DNA from: Leucaena leucocephala
Lineage: Eukaryota > Streptophyta > Magnoliopsida > Fabales > Fabaceae
NCBI GenBank assembly: GCA_037074615.1
Contig: CM073537.1
Location: 21,843,989 to 21,907,988, forward strand
Reading direction: 5' to 3'
Length of the DNA stretch: 64,000 nucleotides
This document shows, piece after piece, positions 24,801-36,900 of the stretch. The translations under genes were made by a program, and so were the position numbers. Within the stretch, counting starts at the first letter, position 1. Every line of letters starts with the position of its first letter. The notes under the pieces are model-generated. The model was not told where the DNA came from. It was given only the letters and a program-made list of their open reading frames with translations, and searched no databases.

Positions 24801-27800
24801 AGATTAAAATGCCGGTCAGTATACTACTATTGGCAGAACCATCTTTTAACAGAAGCAAGCCACAAAGAAAAAGGACTACATAAACATCTTACTTATCATA
24901 ATCTATTTAGCAAACCTGTGGAAGATGACTAGCAGTTAAAAGGATTTAGAAACTGATACCATGATGTAACTATGGCAGCAAAACAAGCAGTATCAAACAT
25001 TAGATAACAAAAATTAATCTTCAGTCTTAGAAAGGAGTCAGTACCTGAATCCAACAAAATCTGTGGATGAGTAAGTCCGGAAAAAGTTGGCAAGGTCATC
25101 GACCAGTAAATGAACATAAACAGCATCAAAACCTATCGATTTGAAGGCTTTGTTAAACAATATGGGTGATTTGCTGTGGCCGACTGGCTTTCCAATAATG
25201 CCAAGTACTTTTGTATCAGGACCTACATGTCTGAAATTGTATATATGCAGCAGATCCTTAATGGTTGGTTGACCAGAAGCTGAAACTAGTCCAGCCTCAA
25301 GGGTTCCAAAAGTAAGATGCCCACCAAATTTTGCACAAAGTATACGTGAAATTAAGCCCTTATCACCCATAGCAAGTGCAATAATTGGAACCTGAAATTT
25401 CCATTAATTATAATTTCTTATACATGAAAACAAACCTGGATTGAGCTCTCTATCAATGACAAGAAATTCAGTTCCTAACCAACTTAAAGTATTTTTATCC
25501 TACAATAATTAACTCCAATGATGTATAAGGTCAACTGCTCATAAGAAAAAAGAGAAAACAGTTTGCAAACTAGACAGCTTGTTCAACGCCTACTTCATAA
25601 GAAAAATTCATAAAAAACTTGTCCTGCAAAATTTTAGAATACGATCAGTTCAGTCCTCATTCAGAAAGCTGGCATGATATGTTAGCAACAACAAAAGATT
25701 ATTTTCAAAGTTGATCAAATTATATCTATCAACCACCACCAACAACAACAAGCCTAAACCCATTAGGGACCAAAATTATATCTATCAACCAGCTTACATG
25801 AGAATGCGCTGTTATTTGAAAAATGCGTGCTACATCAGTGATATCCAAGGCAGTTGTTGCAAACTTCACAATGTCTGCCCCAGTGGCTTGTATCTCCGCC
25901 ACCAGGTTGGCAAGATCCTCAACTGATGGAGTGTATTGGTAATTGTGTGATGAAACAATGACCTTGGTTTTGTTGAGTTCTTTTCCACGTATGGAGTCAT
26001 AGAACTGATGAGCAACCTTTGGAGATGCAGAAGAAACCAAAAAGAAGCATCATTAATTTTTAGACATCAGTTAGCAGATAATATGAAGACGGTATCTGGA
26101 TTTGTCAAATGAGATAAAAGAGCTAAAAAATGTCAGGTAAGCATTAATGCTTTTCCAATTCACCACCTTATATCTCTACATGCCGCATTGATCACTGATG
26201 TCAGAAAAAGTTAAATGCATTTATCCAGCAGAAGAATTCCCAAAGAAAATCTTGATACAGGTTTTTTACAGCATCATCAGGATGATCGATTGATTTGTAA
26301 ATCAGGGAACCAGTGAACTAACAGTTTAGCTTATGAGGAATGGAAAGAATGGTATATATATCTTAAACAAAGCAAGTACAATTCAACTTTAACTGTATTT
26401 AATCCATATTTTACAGCACTAAATTACCCTAGTGACCAAACCATGATACTATAGTCAGAAATTTGTTTTTTACTTGTATTTTTAGAATTATCAGATCAAT
26501 TAAACCGATCAAACTTTTCCACCCCTCCAGACAATTTCTCCTAGCAAAGTAAAAAAAAAAAGGTTTATAGATCATATCTCAATAGTATTGAAGCCAAATT
26601 GGAATGATTTAGCTACATAATTAAAGGAACCCTAACCTTAAGTTCAACGTCAATGTAATCAGCTCCTAACTCAATGGCTAATCGTAATGCATCCAATCGC
26701 TTGTTTTCATCACCATCATACATGCCACCTTCCCAGTTTGGCCTTGAAGAACATAAAGTTGGAGAGGTCAAGAAAACGAGAATCCCACACTTCAGCTAAC
26801 AATTTCATATTTATAGCTACGATCTAGGAAGAACAAAAACAGCATTAACAGAGCGTGGCACAGAAATTAAATTTTGAGTTTAGATATTTTAAATTAAAAA
26901 AAAAAGAGAAAAAAAAAAGAAATTGGTTCACAAAAAATAAAAGGAGTAATCTACTTTGACTATGTAATACTCTACACATATAACTGAAGGCCTCCAAACA
27001 CTGTAACTAAAAGAAAATGTTGACCGACTCAAGTGAAAATACTACTGGAAGTAACACCAATGCCCAAGCAAAACATCCGAGTGAATTTGGCTCTTGGAAA
27101 GTTGAATACTTTCTGCACCTTAATGAGTCTATTTGCCTCACCTTTCTTTTATTTTTGTTTTCTGAATACAAAAATAATGCTTTGTAGGAAACTTAGATTG
27201 AGTCACCATTTTGCATTTTAGCCAGATAGTACAAAGTAATCTTCATAGGTAACAACAATTAAAAGAAGTCTGCAATGATACTGCTGAAAGTGACCACTGA
27301 GGAATTCTATATCTTCTCCTATCATATTCGAAGTTTCACGTTCTACGATTTAAATAGCTCTGGTCAATATTACGCTAGACCTTGGATTTCTCTCCTCCCA
27401 GGAAAAGATCAACTAATCAGACTTAGCATCCATCAGAAAAGCTACAAGAGTAATAGAAATCCACTTTGCCAAACCTATAAGTAATTATTGCCGGTAAAGG
27501 ACGCCCTTTAATTAGAGAGTTCAAATCTTCAAAATGGCTGAAGTTCTTCAAAGAGTCCAATCGTATTTCAACAAGGTCAGCACCACTAGCTTTAGCCTTG
27601 TGCATATCAATCTTCATCTTGTCAATTGACTCTCCCATTATAGGGACACAAATTAAGGTTCCATTCTTCCTCGTTCCTTCACTCGCCATTTGACCGTAAG
27701 TAGAAGATGCAAGCTGATAACCACCAAACAAAAAATGAAGAGGCGATAATCATAAGACAAGCCATCATTATAAACAGCTAAACCCAAGTTTCTAAACATA

Positions 27801-28057
27801 GTCTAAGAACAAAGCATGCATCAAAAAACAAAACTTGCCATTAAATTCACCTCAATTAAACCATCCATACCCAAACAACTTGAAAGATTTAAGTTTCAGC
27901 AGATTTGGAAAAACAATGACATGCCAAGAAAAATCAACTTGGAAAGTTAAAAAAAATTGCTTCTCCTGACTCGCCGGCAGAAAATTAAATCATCTCCGCA
28001 ACCAAACAGAAAACAAATAAAAAAAGAAGGGTGTGAGCGAGATGGAGTTACCTCCAT
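21812..28057 (-). CDS. DHD-SDH: Bifunctional 3-dehydroquinate dehydratase / shikimate dehydrogenase
   Basis: Eleven coding exons close one frame of 527 residues: 28057-28052, 27713-27475, 26742-26637, 26016-25798, 25391-25045, 24353-24290, 24172-24064, 23964-23824, 22972-22824, 22145-21983 and 21852-21812. The enzyme converts 3-dehydroquinate to dehydroshikimate and then, with NADPH, to shikimate, steps 3 and 4 of aromatic amino-acid synthesis. The dehydratase half (about 13-230) has CVPIMGES, EIRLDSL, RPNWEGG, the catalytic His in VSSHNY and the Schiff-base Lys in DIVKFAT. The dehydrogenase half has GKPVGHSKSP, SVTIPYKE with the catalytic Lys, GYNTDYVGA, the nucleotide-binding GAGGAGKALAYG and NRT. 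The Ser in SKSP and the Thr in VTIP are the residues I associate with shikimate rather than quinate specificity. The protein starts MELASSTYGQ with no plastid transit peptide. Confidence 0.95.
25717..25791 (-). mobile_element. 37-bp SINE stub with 19-bp target-site duplication
   Basis: An insert at 25736-25772 (starting CCACCAACAACAACAAGCCT, minus orientation, i.e. a TTG-repeat 3' tail) lies between two exact copies of AAATTATATCTATCAACCA at 25717-25735 and 25773-25791. The TTG-repeat tail and an ATTAGGGACC-like segment resemble the 3' end of TTG-tailed plant SINEs. The insert is a severely 5'-truncated retroposon inside an intron of the shikimate gene. Its duplication ends directly at the donor GTAAGC (25797-25792). 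Confidence 0.85.
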
Positions 28058-29807
28058 TGCGCCTTTTTTGACCCTTTAGCGCGTGGAAGGTTGTTACAAA
28101 AGATACGGAGTAGGCGGGGAAGCTGCACTGTGATGAATTAATATACCTGGTGGCCACTCACGATCGGTTTCACCCAGTTTTGGTCGTTGGTATCTCGAAA
28201 AGGGAAAGGAAGGGGGTTGGTGGTAGGCTGGCGAAAACGACGGCTTTTACCCATTTGAGTCGCTTCCAAGCTCCGACGCCGCTTTGTCCAAATGAAAATA
28301 AATGTTCATAAATACGTATTGGGCTGTATCTAGCTAAACAAGTAAAGACTAAAATATTCTAACCATCCTTATATTTTACTTTAATTACGCCTCTATTTTA
28401 AAAAGATATACTTAACTCCAAATAGTTAACTCGTCAAAAATATTCTAGAAAGATTCTAAAAATATTTTTAATTAAAATTTATATTAATATAAATTTTATT
28501 TATTAATTTACCCTTCATACTAAATTTTTTGACTAAAAGTGTCTATAAATATTTGTAGATATAAGGAATATATTTTTAAATATAAACAAATTATGTGTTT
28601 GAAATATATTTTTAACTGTTGGGAAAAAAGGAATATATTTTTAACCAGGTAAGAAATAAAAAAAAAAAAACAGTTTCAATAAGTTCTACAACATATTATA
28701 AATTTTGAAAATATATGTACTAGAAATATTTTTTTTGTTTTATATTTTTTTACAAATATAAATTTTTAAATAACCTTTATGTTAAAGAGTGATATTTTTG
28801 TCAAAGTAAAATAAAGTTTTAGAGTCAAATTTAATGGTCAATGGTGGGATAAATGAAAATGGAATCTAAAAAATATAAAGGATGTAGTTTATATAAGTTT
28901 TCAATATAGAAGAGAAATCAACGTGATTATAGTAAAATTAGAGGGTGGTTAGAGGATATTACTAGTAAACTCATATGAACTTTTTTTTTGTAGAAGAGGA
29001 AAAACCAGACAAAAAAAAAAAGCAAAGCAAAAGCCAAAATCAAGACGTATCTAATGACTATAAAAGCGCGATGGGAGGGGGGTGCATAAAAGGGAATAGA
29101 GTCCCCAACAAGCTCATATTAGCTAATTAAAAAAAAAAAAAGCGAAATGGAACGAATGCTATATTATCGGAGTTTTATTAGAAGAATCAATTATTTCATT
29201 TAAATATTGTTTAAGAATCCTTATAAAATAAATGGACCTAAATTGGTTTAAATTATCTTTTTCCGAGTGTAGTGTGGGAGGGATTAGATGGTGGGTACTT
29301 TCGTAAATTGCTTTTTTTTTTTTGAAAAATTGGTATTGAAATCAATATTTTAAAAAACGTCTAACTTAAAGTACATTTTTGTTTTGCTGTGCGCTCTACC
29401 TTCCTTATTATGTAGAGCTCCTCCAAATAGCCGCAGGATAGTTTATTTCAGACAAACTTAAGAAGATCGATAAGCCGTGTTTTCAAATTTAACTCGTTTT
29501 TCTCACATCATAATCCGATTTCCAGCATATCCAGGGTGCTTTTAGGATTATAGTTCCTTTCGGAACACTGACATTAACTTTAATAATGCTGTTATTTTGA
29601 ACAAGATCCTCGGAGATATTATAGAACCTTTACATCTGCAGACGATGATCGCTAAAGTATACATGGGAACTCATTCCTACATCAAAACTATAGGCAAATC
29701 AAATAACTCGGTAGATGCTAGATCATATCCGATTTTGACAGAATACAACATTTTCATGAGCAACTTCTAGAGATATATTATATATACACACAAACACACA
29801 TATTTAA
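28058..29807. other. Promoter/5' leader of the shikimate gene and AT-rich spacer
   Basis: The portion near 28058-28260 is the 5' leader and promoter region of the minus-strand shikimate gene; an in-frame TAA sits seven codons before its ATG. From about 28.3 kb the DNA is very AT-rich with no coding exon. The segment just before 29808 is the probable 3' UTR of the SPLAYED-type gene. Confidence 0.45.
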
Positions 29808-30929
29808 TTAGTCAGCTTCATGTTCTTTTACTTCCGATGCCGCTGAACTCTCGGCCAGCTCTTTCTCAGGCATGCTCTCTCCATTATTATCACCCTCCGC
29901 TGCTGGTGAAGGGTGCAAAGATGGAATCGTGTTTTCTGGTGCTTCAGTGTTTACAATCTCCAAATCTTGTGCGGTACCCCTTCCATCCTCAGTCACCGTG
30001 TGTTCTTCTGATTCCTGCTCAACACCTGTGCCGGCAGTGAGATCTTTCTCAGACATTCTCTCTTCGATTTCACCCTCTGCAGTTGAAGAACAAGGTTGGT
30101 CCATGTCTTCCAATACATTTTCTTGCTTACCATCATTACCGCTGTTTGCAACACCGGTTTCTGAGCTACCCACCTGGTAACGCTCTGTTGGCGAGGAAGA
30201 TGGAGGCGATGCCTGGTCTACTGATGCTGTTGCTAGCATGACTGAGAAACCCTCAGGAATATCTTTTCCATCAGTAGTATCTTCTTTAGATTCTGCCGAT
30301 GCATTCTCTAGCATGAAATGATCAGCATTGTTTGTAACATCAGCATCTGAGTTCGCCTGATTAAACTCTGCAGCTGAACATGGAGGCAAAACCCTGTCTG
30401 TCGATGCTGATGCTAGCATATCCAGATTACCTTCAGTAACAGCATTTCCAACAGTTATATCACCTTCAGATTCATTCAATACGTTTTCAGGCAGGACAGG
30501 AGTATTGTTGATCACTTCATCACTTTCTGAGCTCTCTACATGATTACCCTCTGCTGCTGAAGGTTGTGGAGTTGAACCCACATCCATTGATTCTGTAGCT
30601 AGCACGTCAGCTTTAGATCCTTTTGACGCTTCCATCCCCACTGTGCAGCCATCTATAACCTTTTCAGATAAGCAATCATCCTTTTCACCAGAGGCTGAGG
30701 GGCATGGAGTTTCTGATGCATTTTCCATCTCAGCTGCGCAGCTTTCAATAATATCTGCCTTATCCTTCATATCAGATCTACAACTTTCTGATTCATGTTG
30801 TACTTCAGAGGTGCCTACCGGATCCTTCTCAGACAAGGCCTCCAACCCTTCTCCCCCCTCTTCTGTAATGATGGTCAAAGTCAAAGCTTCGCACCAGAAT
30901 GTATCATCACCATCAGGTATTCCGCCAAC
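29808..30929 (-). repeat. Final acidic exon with degenerate ~55-residue protein repeats
   Basis: The last inferred exon codes 373 residues plus stop. It contains recurring units built as LA(T/S)-S-x-D, then a Pro/Ser/Ala-Glu segment, V-x-N-(N/S), ENVL or ENAS, and (S/G)-(E/K)-x-D-x-T-x-G, seen around MLASASTD, MLATASVD and VLATESMD. The acceptor (ATGAAG|GTTGGC) has a poor pyrimidine tract, so linkage to the SYD-type transcript is probable, not proven. The exon could also belong to a separate transcript. Confidence 0.6.
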
Positions 30930-33900
30930 CTTCATGCACATAAATCAGAATTCAAGGAAATCATGAATCACAACCAAATTTGACACTGGTATAAAGTCAT
31001 CTCCCATTTGTCTAATTTACTGATTTCAAACATGAAGCTCTTTTTTGGCCATGGATTTCAAACATGAAACTCGTGTTAAAAAGTAATGTAGAATGTGCAT
31101 TCTAAATCTCGTAAGGGGGAAAGCTATTTCAGACAAGTGAATATATACTAAGTGGGTGTTCAGAAACACACAAAAAATCACTTTTGTGCTTTACAAGACA
31201 AAACTCCACGTACAGTGCAAAATCACTTAAAAGTCAGAGACGCACTCATATTTAATTTTGTTGGTTGACATACCAACGACGATGAGCAAGACGGCCAGAG
31301 AAAGGTAACTGAAGGTTCTGTAATTTACTCTTACGTTTATTCCTTCATCTCTGTGTTCCATATATACACATTCTGGGATCCCAAGATCAGCGTGTAATCC
31401 GGGATCATGGAATTCAAATTATTACATAATGAATGAAATCAAAATCTCCTATAATCTTTCCTATAATTCCTCTCTTTCAATCCCTATGATATCTCTAATA
31501 TTTACAACAAATTTGCTTTGCTTTCCACTAGTACATGAACCCTTGAACTGGGACAGTAAGGTACCTAAATTGTTTCACTCAATAATCTTATAATGAATGC
31601 ATTTAAGTTAACTATTCAGTCGGAACAATATTTGGACCTGCCCAATCCGCATATGTTAACATATCTATACTTCTATTATCAGATTTTTTAAACAAGAGGC
31701 CTAGCCCAACAGAGCCCTTTAAGTACCTTAGGATTCGATAAACTTCATTCAAGTGTTTTTGTTTAGGATCATGGGAATGTTGACTTACCATGCTAACAGC
31801 ATAAGCAATATCTGGTCGTGTGTGAGATAAGTAGATTAATTTTCCCACCATGCGCTGGTATCTTCCCATATCCACAGCTTTTCCTAGGTCTTCACAATTG
31901 TTGATTTTATCAGCTCGTATAGGGGTGTCACTTGGTCTGCAGCCGAGCATACATGTTTCTTCAAGGAGATCTAGAATATACTTCTTCTGTGAGATACTAA
32001 TTCCCTTTCTAGATCTAGCGACATCCATTCCTAGGAAATACTTCATATTTCCTAAGTCTTTGATCTGGAATTCTTTATTCAGTGCTCTCTTGACCCTGTC
32101 AATTTCTACCGGATCATCACCTGTGAGAATAATATCATCCACATATACTACTAATACCACAATCTTTCCATTTAGATGTCTGAAGAATAGAGTGTGATCA
32201 CTTTGTCCCTGTGTATAATTTTGAGCTTTGAGCACCCTGGTAAACCTCTCAAATCAAGGCGCGAGGAGATTGTTTTAGTTCGTACAGTGATTTTTTCAGT
32301 TTGCACATCTGGTTTTCCTTTCTTCCAGGAAATCCGGGAGGCATCTTCATGTATACTTCTTTCTTCAGTTCCCCATTTAGGAATGCATTTTTGACATCCA
32401 TCTGGTGTAGAGGCCAGTCTAGATTAGCGGCTAATGAGAATAGGATTCTGATAGTATTTAACTTGGCCACAGGTGCAAAAGTTTCGGTGTAGCCTGTGCC
32501 GTAAACTTGAGTAAAACCCTTTGCCACCAATCTTGCTTTGTACTTGTCAAGGCTTCCATCAGCACAATATTTTGGGGTAAACACCCATTTGCAGCCAACC
32601 GCTTTCTTCCCTTTGGGTAATTCAATTACTTCCCATGTATTGTTGCTTTCTAGTGCCTCCAGTTCTGCCATTACTGCCTTTCTCCATTCAGGACTTGCAA
32701 GAGCCTCATGTATACTTTCTGGTATCCTGACTTGATCAAGATGCGAGACAAAGGCATAATGCTTTGATGATAAAGCCTGATAAGAGACAAACCTTTCTAT
32801 AGGATGTCGAGTACATGACCGTCGTTGCTTTCTCACTGCAATTGGAAGATCAAGATCATCTCTTTGCTTTTCTGGTTCAAGATTTGTCCCTGGTTCAGTC
32901 GCTTGGGTTGTATTAGTTGCTTGTGGGGTATTACCTGTCATGTTGATGTTTCTACGAGTGTAGACTTGCCCCCACTTATTGTCTCCCCCTGAACTAGTAT
33001 CTTCCTTATCCCCTTTAGGCTGTTCATGTGATGGTTCCTCAAGAATATAAATTCGATCGGGTTCAAGGTGAGAGTGTATGGGTTCAGTGTTGGTTTAGGT
33101 GGTCTGAGGTTCACTCCAATTCTCCCCTGAACCGAGGATGAGGTATAAAATGGGATAGTCTCATGGAAGGTGACATCACAAGTGATATAGAGGCGTTTGG
33201 TAGCTGGGTCAAAACATCGGTACCCCTTTTGGTTCCCAGCAGGCCCTAGGTAAATGCATTTGACAGCTTTAGGGTCGAATTTAGGGGTATGATGAAGGTG
33301 AACAAAGGTGGTGCAGCCAAAGACTCTTAGAGGTAGGGTATTTTCAAGGTAGGGTATGTGGAAATATTTGTGGAGTACTTGGAGGGGTGTTTGAAAAGAC
33401 AACGGCTTGCAAGGCATTCGATTAATTAGGAAGGTGGCGGTGAGGACGGCATCGTCCCAATAGTAAGTGGGAACGGAGCTATTGAAAAGAAGAGCTCTAG
33501 CAGTTTCAAGGATATGTCGATTTTTCCGTTCAGCAATTCCATTCTGTTGTGGACTATAAGGACGAGCTCTTATGATTGATACCTTTGGTTTTGAGGAAAT
33601 CTGAGAGTGAGTGATTAAAGTACTCGGTACCATTATCAGTGTGAAAGATTTGAATTTTGGTGTTAAACTGTGTATGAATCAGGTTATAAAAATTAATAAA
33701 GGTTTGACAAACTTCCGTTTTATCTTTTAAGAGAAAGATCCAACTAACACGGGTGCGGTCATCAATAAGAGTCATAAACCATTTGGAGTGAGTGCGGTTT
33801 AGAACAAAAGAGGGACCCCATAAGTCACTGTGAACAATGGAGAAGGGTTTCGAAGGACGGTAAGAGATGCTAGGAAAGGTAGTACGACAATGTTTAGCCA

Positions 33901-36900
33901 TTTCACATGAAGGACAATAAAATTCAGAATTTTTATTTGAGCAGATAGATGGGAACATCTTACACATATAATGGAAATTGGGATGTCCTAATCTTTGGTG
34001 CCACAACTCTAGTTCATTAGTTCTAGGGAGAGACACCTTACTACAATAGGGGTGTACTGGTTGATGACAATCATTCAGGTAATACAGTCCATCAAGTTCC
34101 TTAGCAACGCCAATCGTCATCCCCGTGAACAGATCCTGAAAAACACACTGAGTGGCAAAGAAATTAATACGGCAACGTTCCTGTGTAGCTAGTTGGCTTA
34201 CAGATAACAAATTACATCTCAGTTTTGAAACATGTAACACGTTATGAAGTGTTAGGGTGGTAGATATTGGAATGGTTCCACACCCCGCTACACGGGACTC
34301 AGAGCCATCTGCAATTTTAACTGTAAGGTGTGTCACGGCAGGAGTATAATTGGAGAATAAGGAGATATCATCAGTCATATGATCTGAAGCACCTGAATCA
34401 ATGATCCAACAGGGACCAGTTTTCTCACCTTTAATGGTAGTAAGGGCTCTAAATAAATTACCTCGTTGAACGATACTAGCACTAGGTTGTAGTGGTTGAC
34501 TGGACTGTTTTTCCAAAGCAGCTAACCGGTCCAAAATGAGGCTTAATGGATCTGTGGCATGTACTGGGCCAAAGTGGTTTGGGCCTGCAGAAACGGAATA
34601 GGAGCTATGCATTGGGGTCCCATGGGCTGGACCTGAGGTGTTGCTGTGAGACGGGCCTCCAGGAAGGACTGGACCTGAGATGCTGCTGGGAGATGGGCCT
34701 CCAGGAAGTGGGCTCGCCTCTTCTGTGCAGTATGCTTCAGCAAGGTGTCCCCTGGATCGCCGTGATTTGGGCCTCCAGTCAGGGGGTTTCCCGTGGAGGT
34801 CCCAACACTTGTCTTTCGTGTGGCCAACTTTCTGGCAATGGTCGCACACAGGACGGTCTTTCTTAGGGCCACCAACGGAACCACGGACGGTGAGAGCAGA
34901 CGATTCAGAGGGCAGTGGGTGAGGAGTTCCATGGTCGGGAAGCATGATATGTCGTCGAGCCTCCTCGTCCCGTAGTAAGGCGAAGGCTTCAGGAACAGAC
35001 GGCAGAGGAATACGGCTGAGGAGGCGACTTCTGACATCATCGTAGACGGAATTCAGGCCCACCAAGAATTCAAACAGTCGCTCTTCTTCCACGACTCGAC
35101 AGTATTCTGCAGCGTCTTCAGGGTCTCGCCACATCCGATGTTGCAGCAGGTCTAATTCCTGCCATAGCGCCGTTTTTTCAAGGTAGTATGTGTTGATGGA
35201 TCGTGAGTTCTGTTTGGTAGTCCAGAGGCGGGCACGCAAGTCGAACAACAGTGCGCCATTTGGGCGTTTCCCGTAGGCAACCTTCACGGCAGCCCAGATG
35301 TCTTTAGCAGAGGTGAGGAACATGAAGCTTCGTCGGACTGCAGGGATCATTGAGTTTAGAAGCCCGAGGCGACCAAGGCGTTATCTGATTTCCACCGCCG
35401 ACGGCTACTGGCATCGCTAGTGGCAAGCTGATCCCTCTATATGAAATCAAGTCGATCTCGCCCGTCAAGAGCAAGGAGCATACTTGGCTCCAATCTAGGT
35501 AGTTGTCACCGGTGACACGCTCCGGTACGATGATGATGGCCGACCCTTCAAGGCCGGCAACTTTGGGACGTGACCCGCTATCCGACGAGATTGCGCTGTC
35601 GTATCCAATTGCTGAAGAGTGAACAGAATCTGCTGGCTCTGATACCATGTTGGTTGACATACCAACGACGATGAGCAAGACGGCCAGAGAAAGGTAACTG
35701 AAGGTTCTATAATTTACTCTTACGTTTATTCCTTCATCTCTGTGTTCCATATATACACATTCTGGGATCCCAAAATCAGCGTGTAATCCGGGATCATGGA
35801 ATTCAAATTATTACATAATGAATGAAATCATAATCTCCTATAATCTTTCCTATAATTCCTCTCTTTCAATCCCTATGATATCTCTAATATTTACAACAAA
35901 TTTGCTTTGCTTTCCACTAGTACATGAACCCTTGAACTGGGACAGTAAGGTACCTAAATTGTTTCACTCAATAATCTTAAAATGAATGCATTTAAGTTAA
36001 CTATTCAGTCGGAACAATATTTGGACTTGCACTGGCACGGTGTAATTATAAATCTACCGACCTTTATTACTTGACATAAGGACAGAGTCCAAAGAATAAC
36101 TTACCACTAACTCGTTCCTTTTTTCACCCATCTCAGCTTCAGAATTACTTGCTTCCTGGGCTGGTAATGGATCCTTATTGAGAGCCTACAAAAATGAATT
36201 TATGAAAGAATCATTACCGTGACATGTATACTAATAACCAATAGGTGAAAAATATCTTACCATGGTAGCATGCCCACATGTCTCCCCTCCCGTCAGACCA
36301 CCTTCAGGTTCCCCTGATGCTTCTGAGCTGCCAGGAGGTCCCTTATCATATGACACATCGTTGTCCTCAGTCCCCATGGAAGATGAAGGTACATCCGTTT
36401 CCTGGGCTGGTAATGGATCAGTAGTCGGAGCCTACCAAAATGAATTCATCAAGTTATATGGATAATAACTATGCTGCAATGCAAATACTAATGGGCCATA
36501 GATGCAAAACAGCCTACCATAGTGGCATCCCTACAACTCTCTTCTCCTATCAAACAACTTTTAGATTCCCATGGTGTTGGAGAACTGCTACGAGGCTCCT
36601 CATCGATAGACACATCAATCTTACTTTCATCAATCTCCATGGAAGATGAAGTTACTTCCATGTTTCTCAATTCGACTTTTTCTGGCTTATTTCTAGCAAA
36701 ATGAGTTAGTTCCATTTGATTACCCATTTCAGCTCCAGAATTACAGAACTCCTGGGGGACTAATAGATTTGTAATGAGATCCTGGATAAATGAAAGTCAT
36801 TAAGTAAATTAAGGGTTAATAAAAAGGGAAATGCTACTAGCAAATAAGTGCAAAATGGCTTACTGCAGTCGCATCCCTTCTATTTCCTTCTCCAGTCAAA

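Larger units (their letters stand above)
31259..36031 (-). mobile_element. Ty1/Copia LTR retrotransposon inserted in an intron of the SYD-type gene
   Basis: Two LTRs of about 383 bp, differing at about five positions, bracket a gag-pol region on the minus strand, the same orientation as the host gene. A primer-binding site complementary to initiator tRNA-Met (TGGTATCAGAGCC) lies just inside the right-hand 5' LTR. The whole element sits between the sixth repeat exon (ending 36105) and the final exon (starting 30929). The flanking five bases (AATTT at left, CTGGC at right) do not match, so the target-site duplication is missing or destroyed. Confidence 0.93.

Noticed and set aside
29837..30983. 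Plus-strand frames of 60-107 codons
   Set aside because: Antisense shadows of the long acidic minus-strand exon of the SYD-type gene.
34543..35040. 165-codon minus-strand frame and plus-strand partners
   Set aside because: Shadows of the Copia gag region; the gag/protease motifs are in a different frame.
31254..36036. 5-bp target-site duplication for the Copia element
   Set aside because: The immediate flanks AATTT and CTGGC do not match; no convincing alternative was found.
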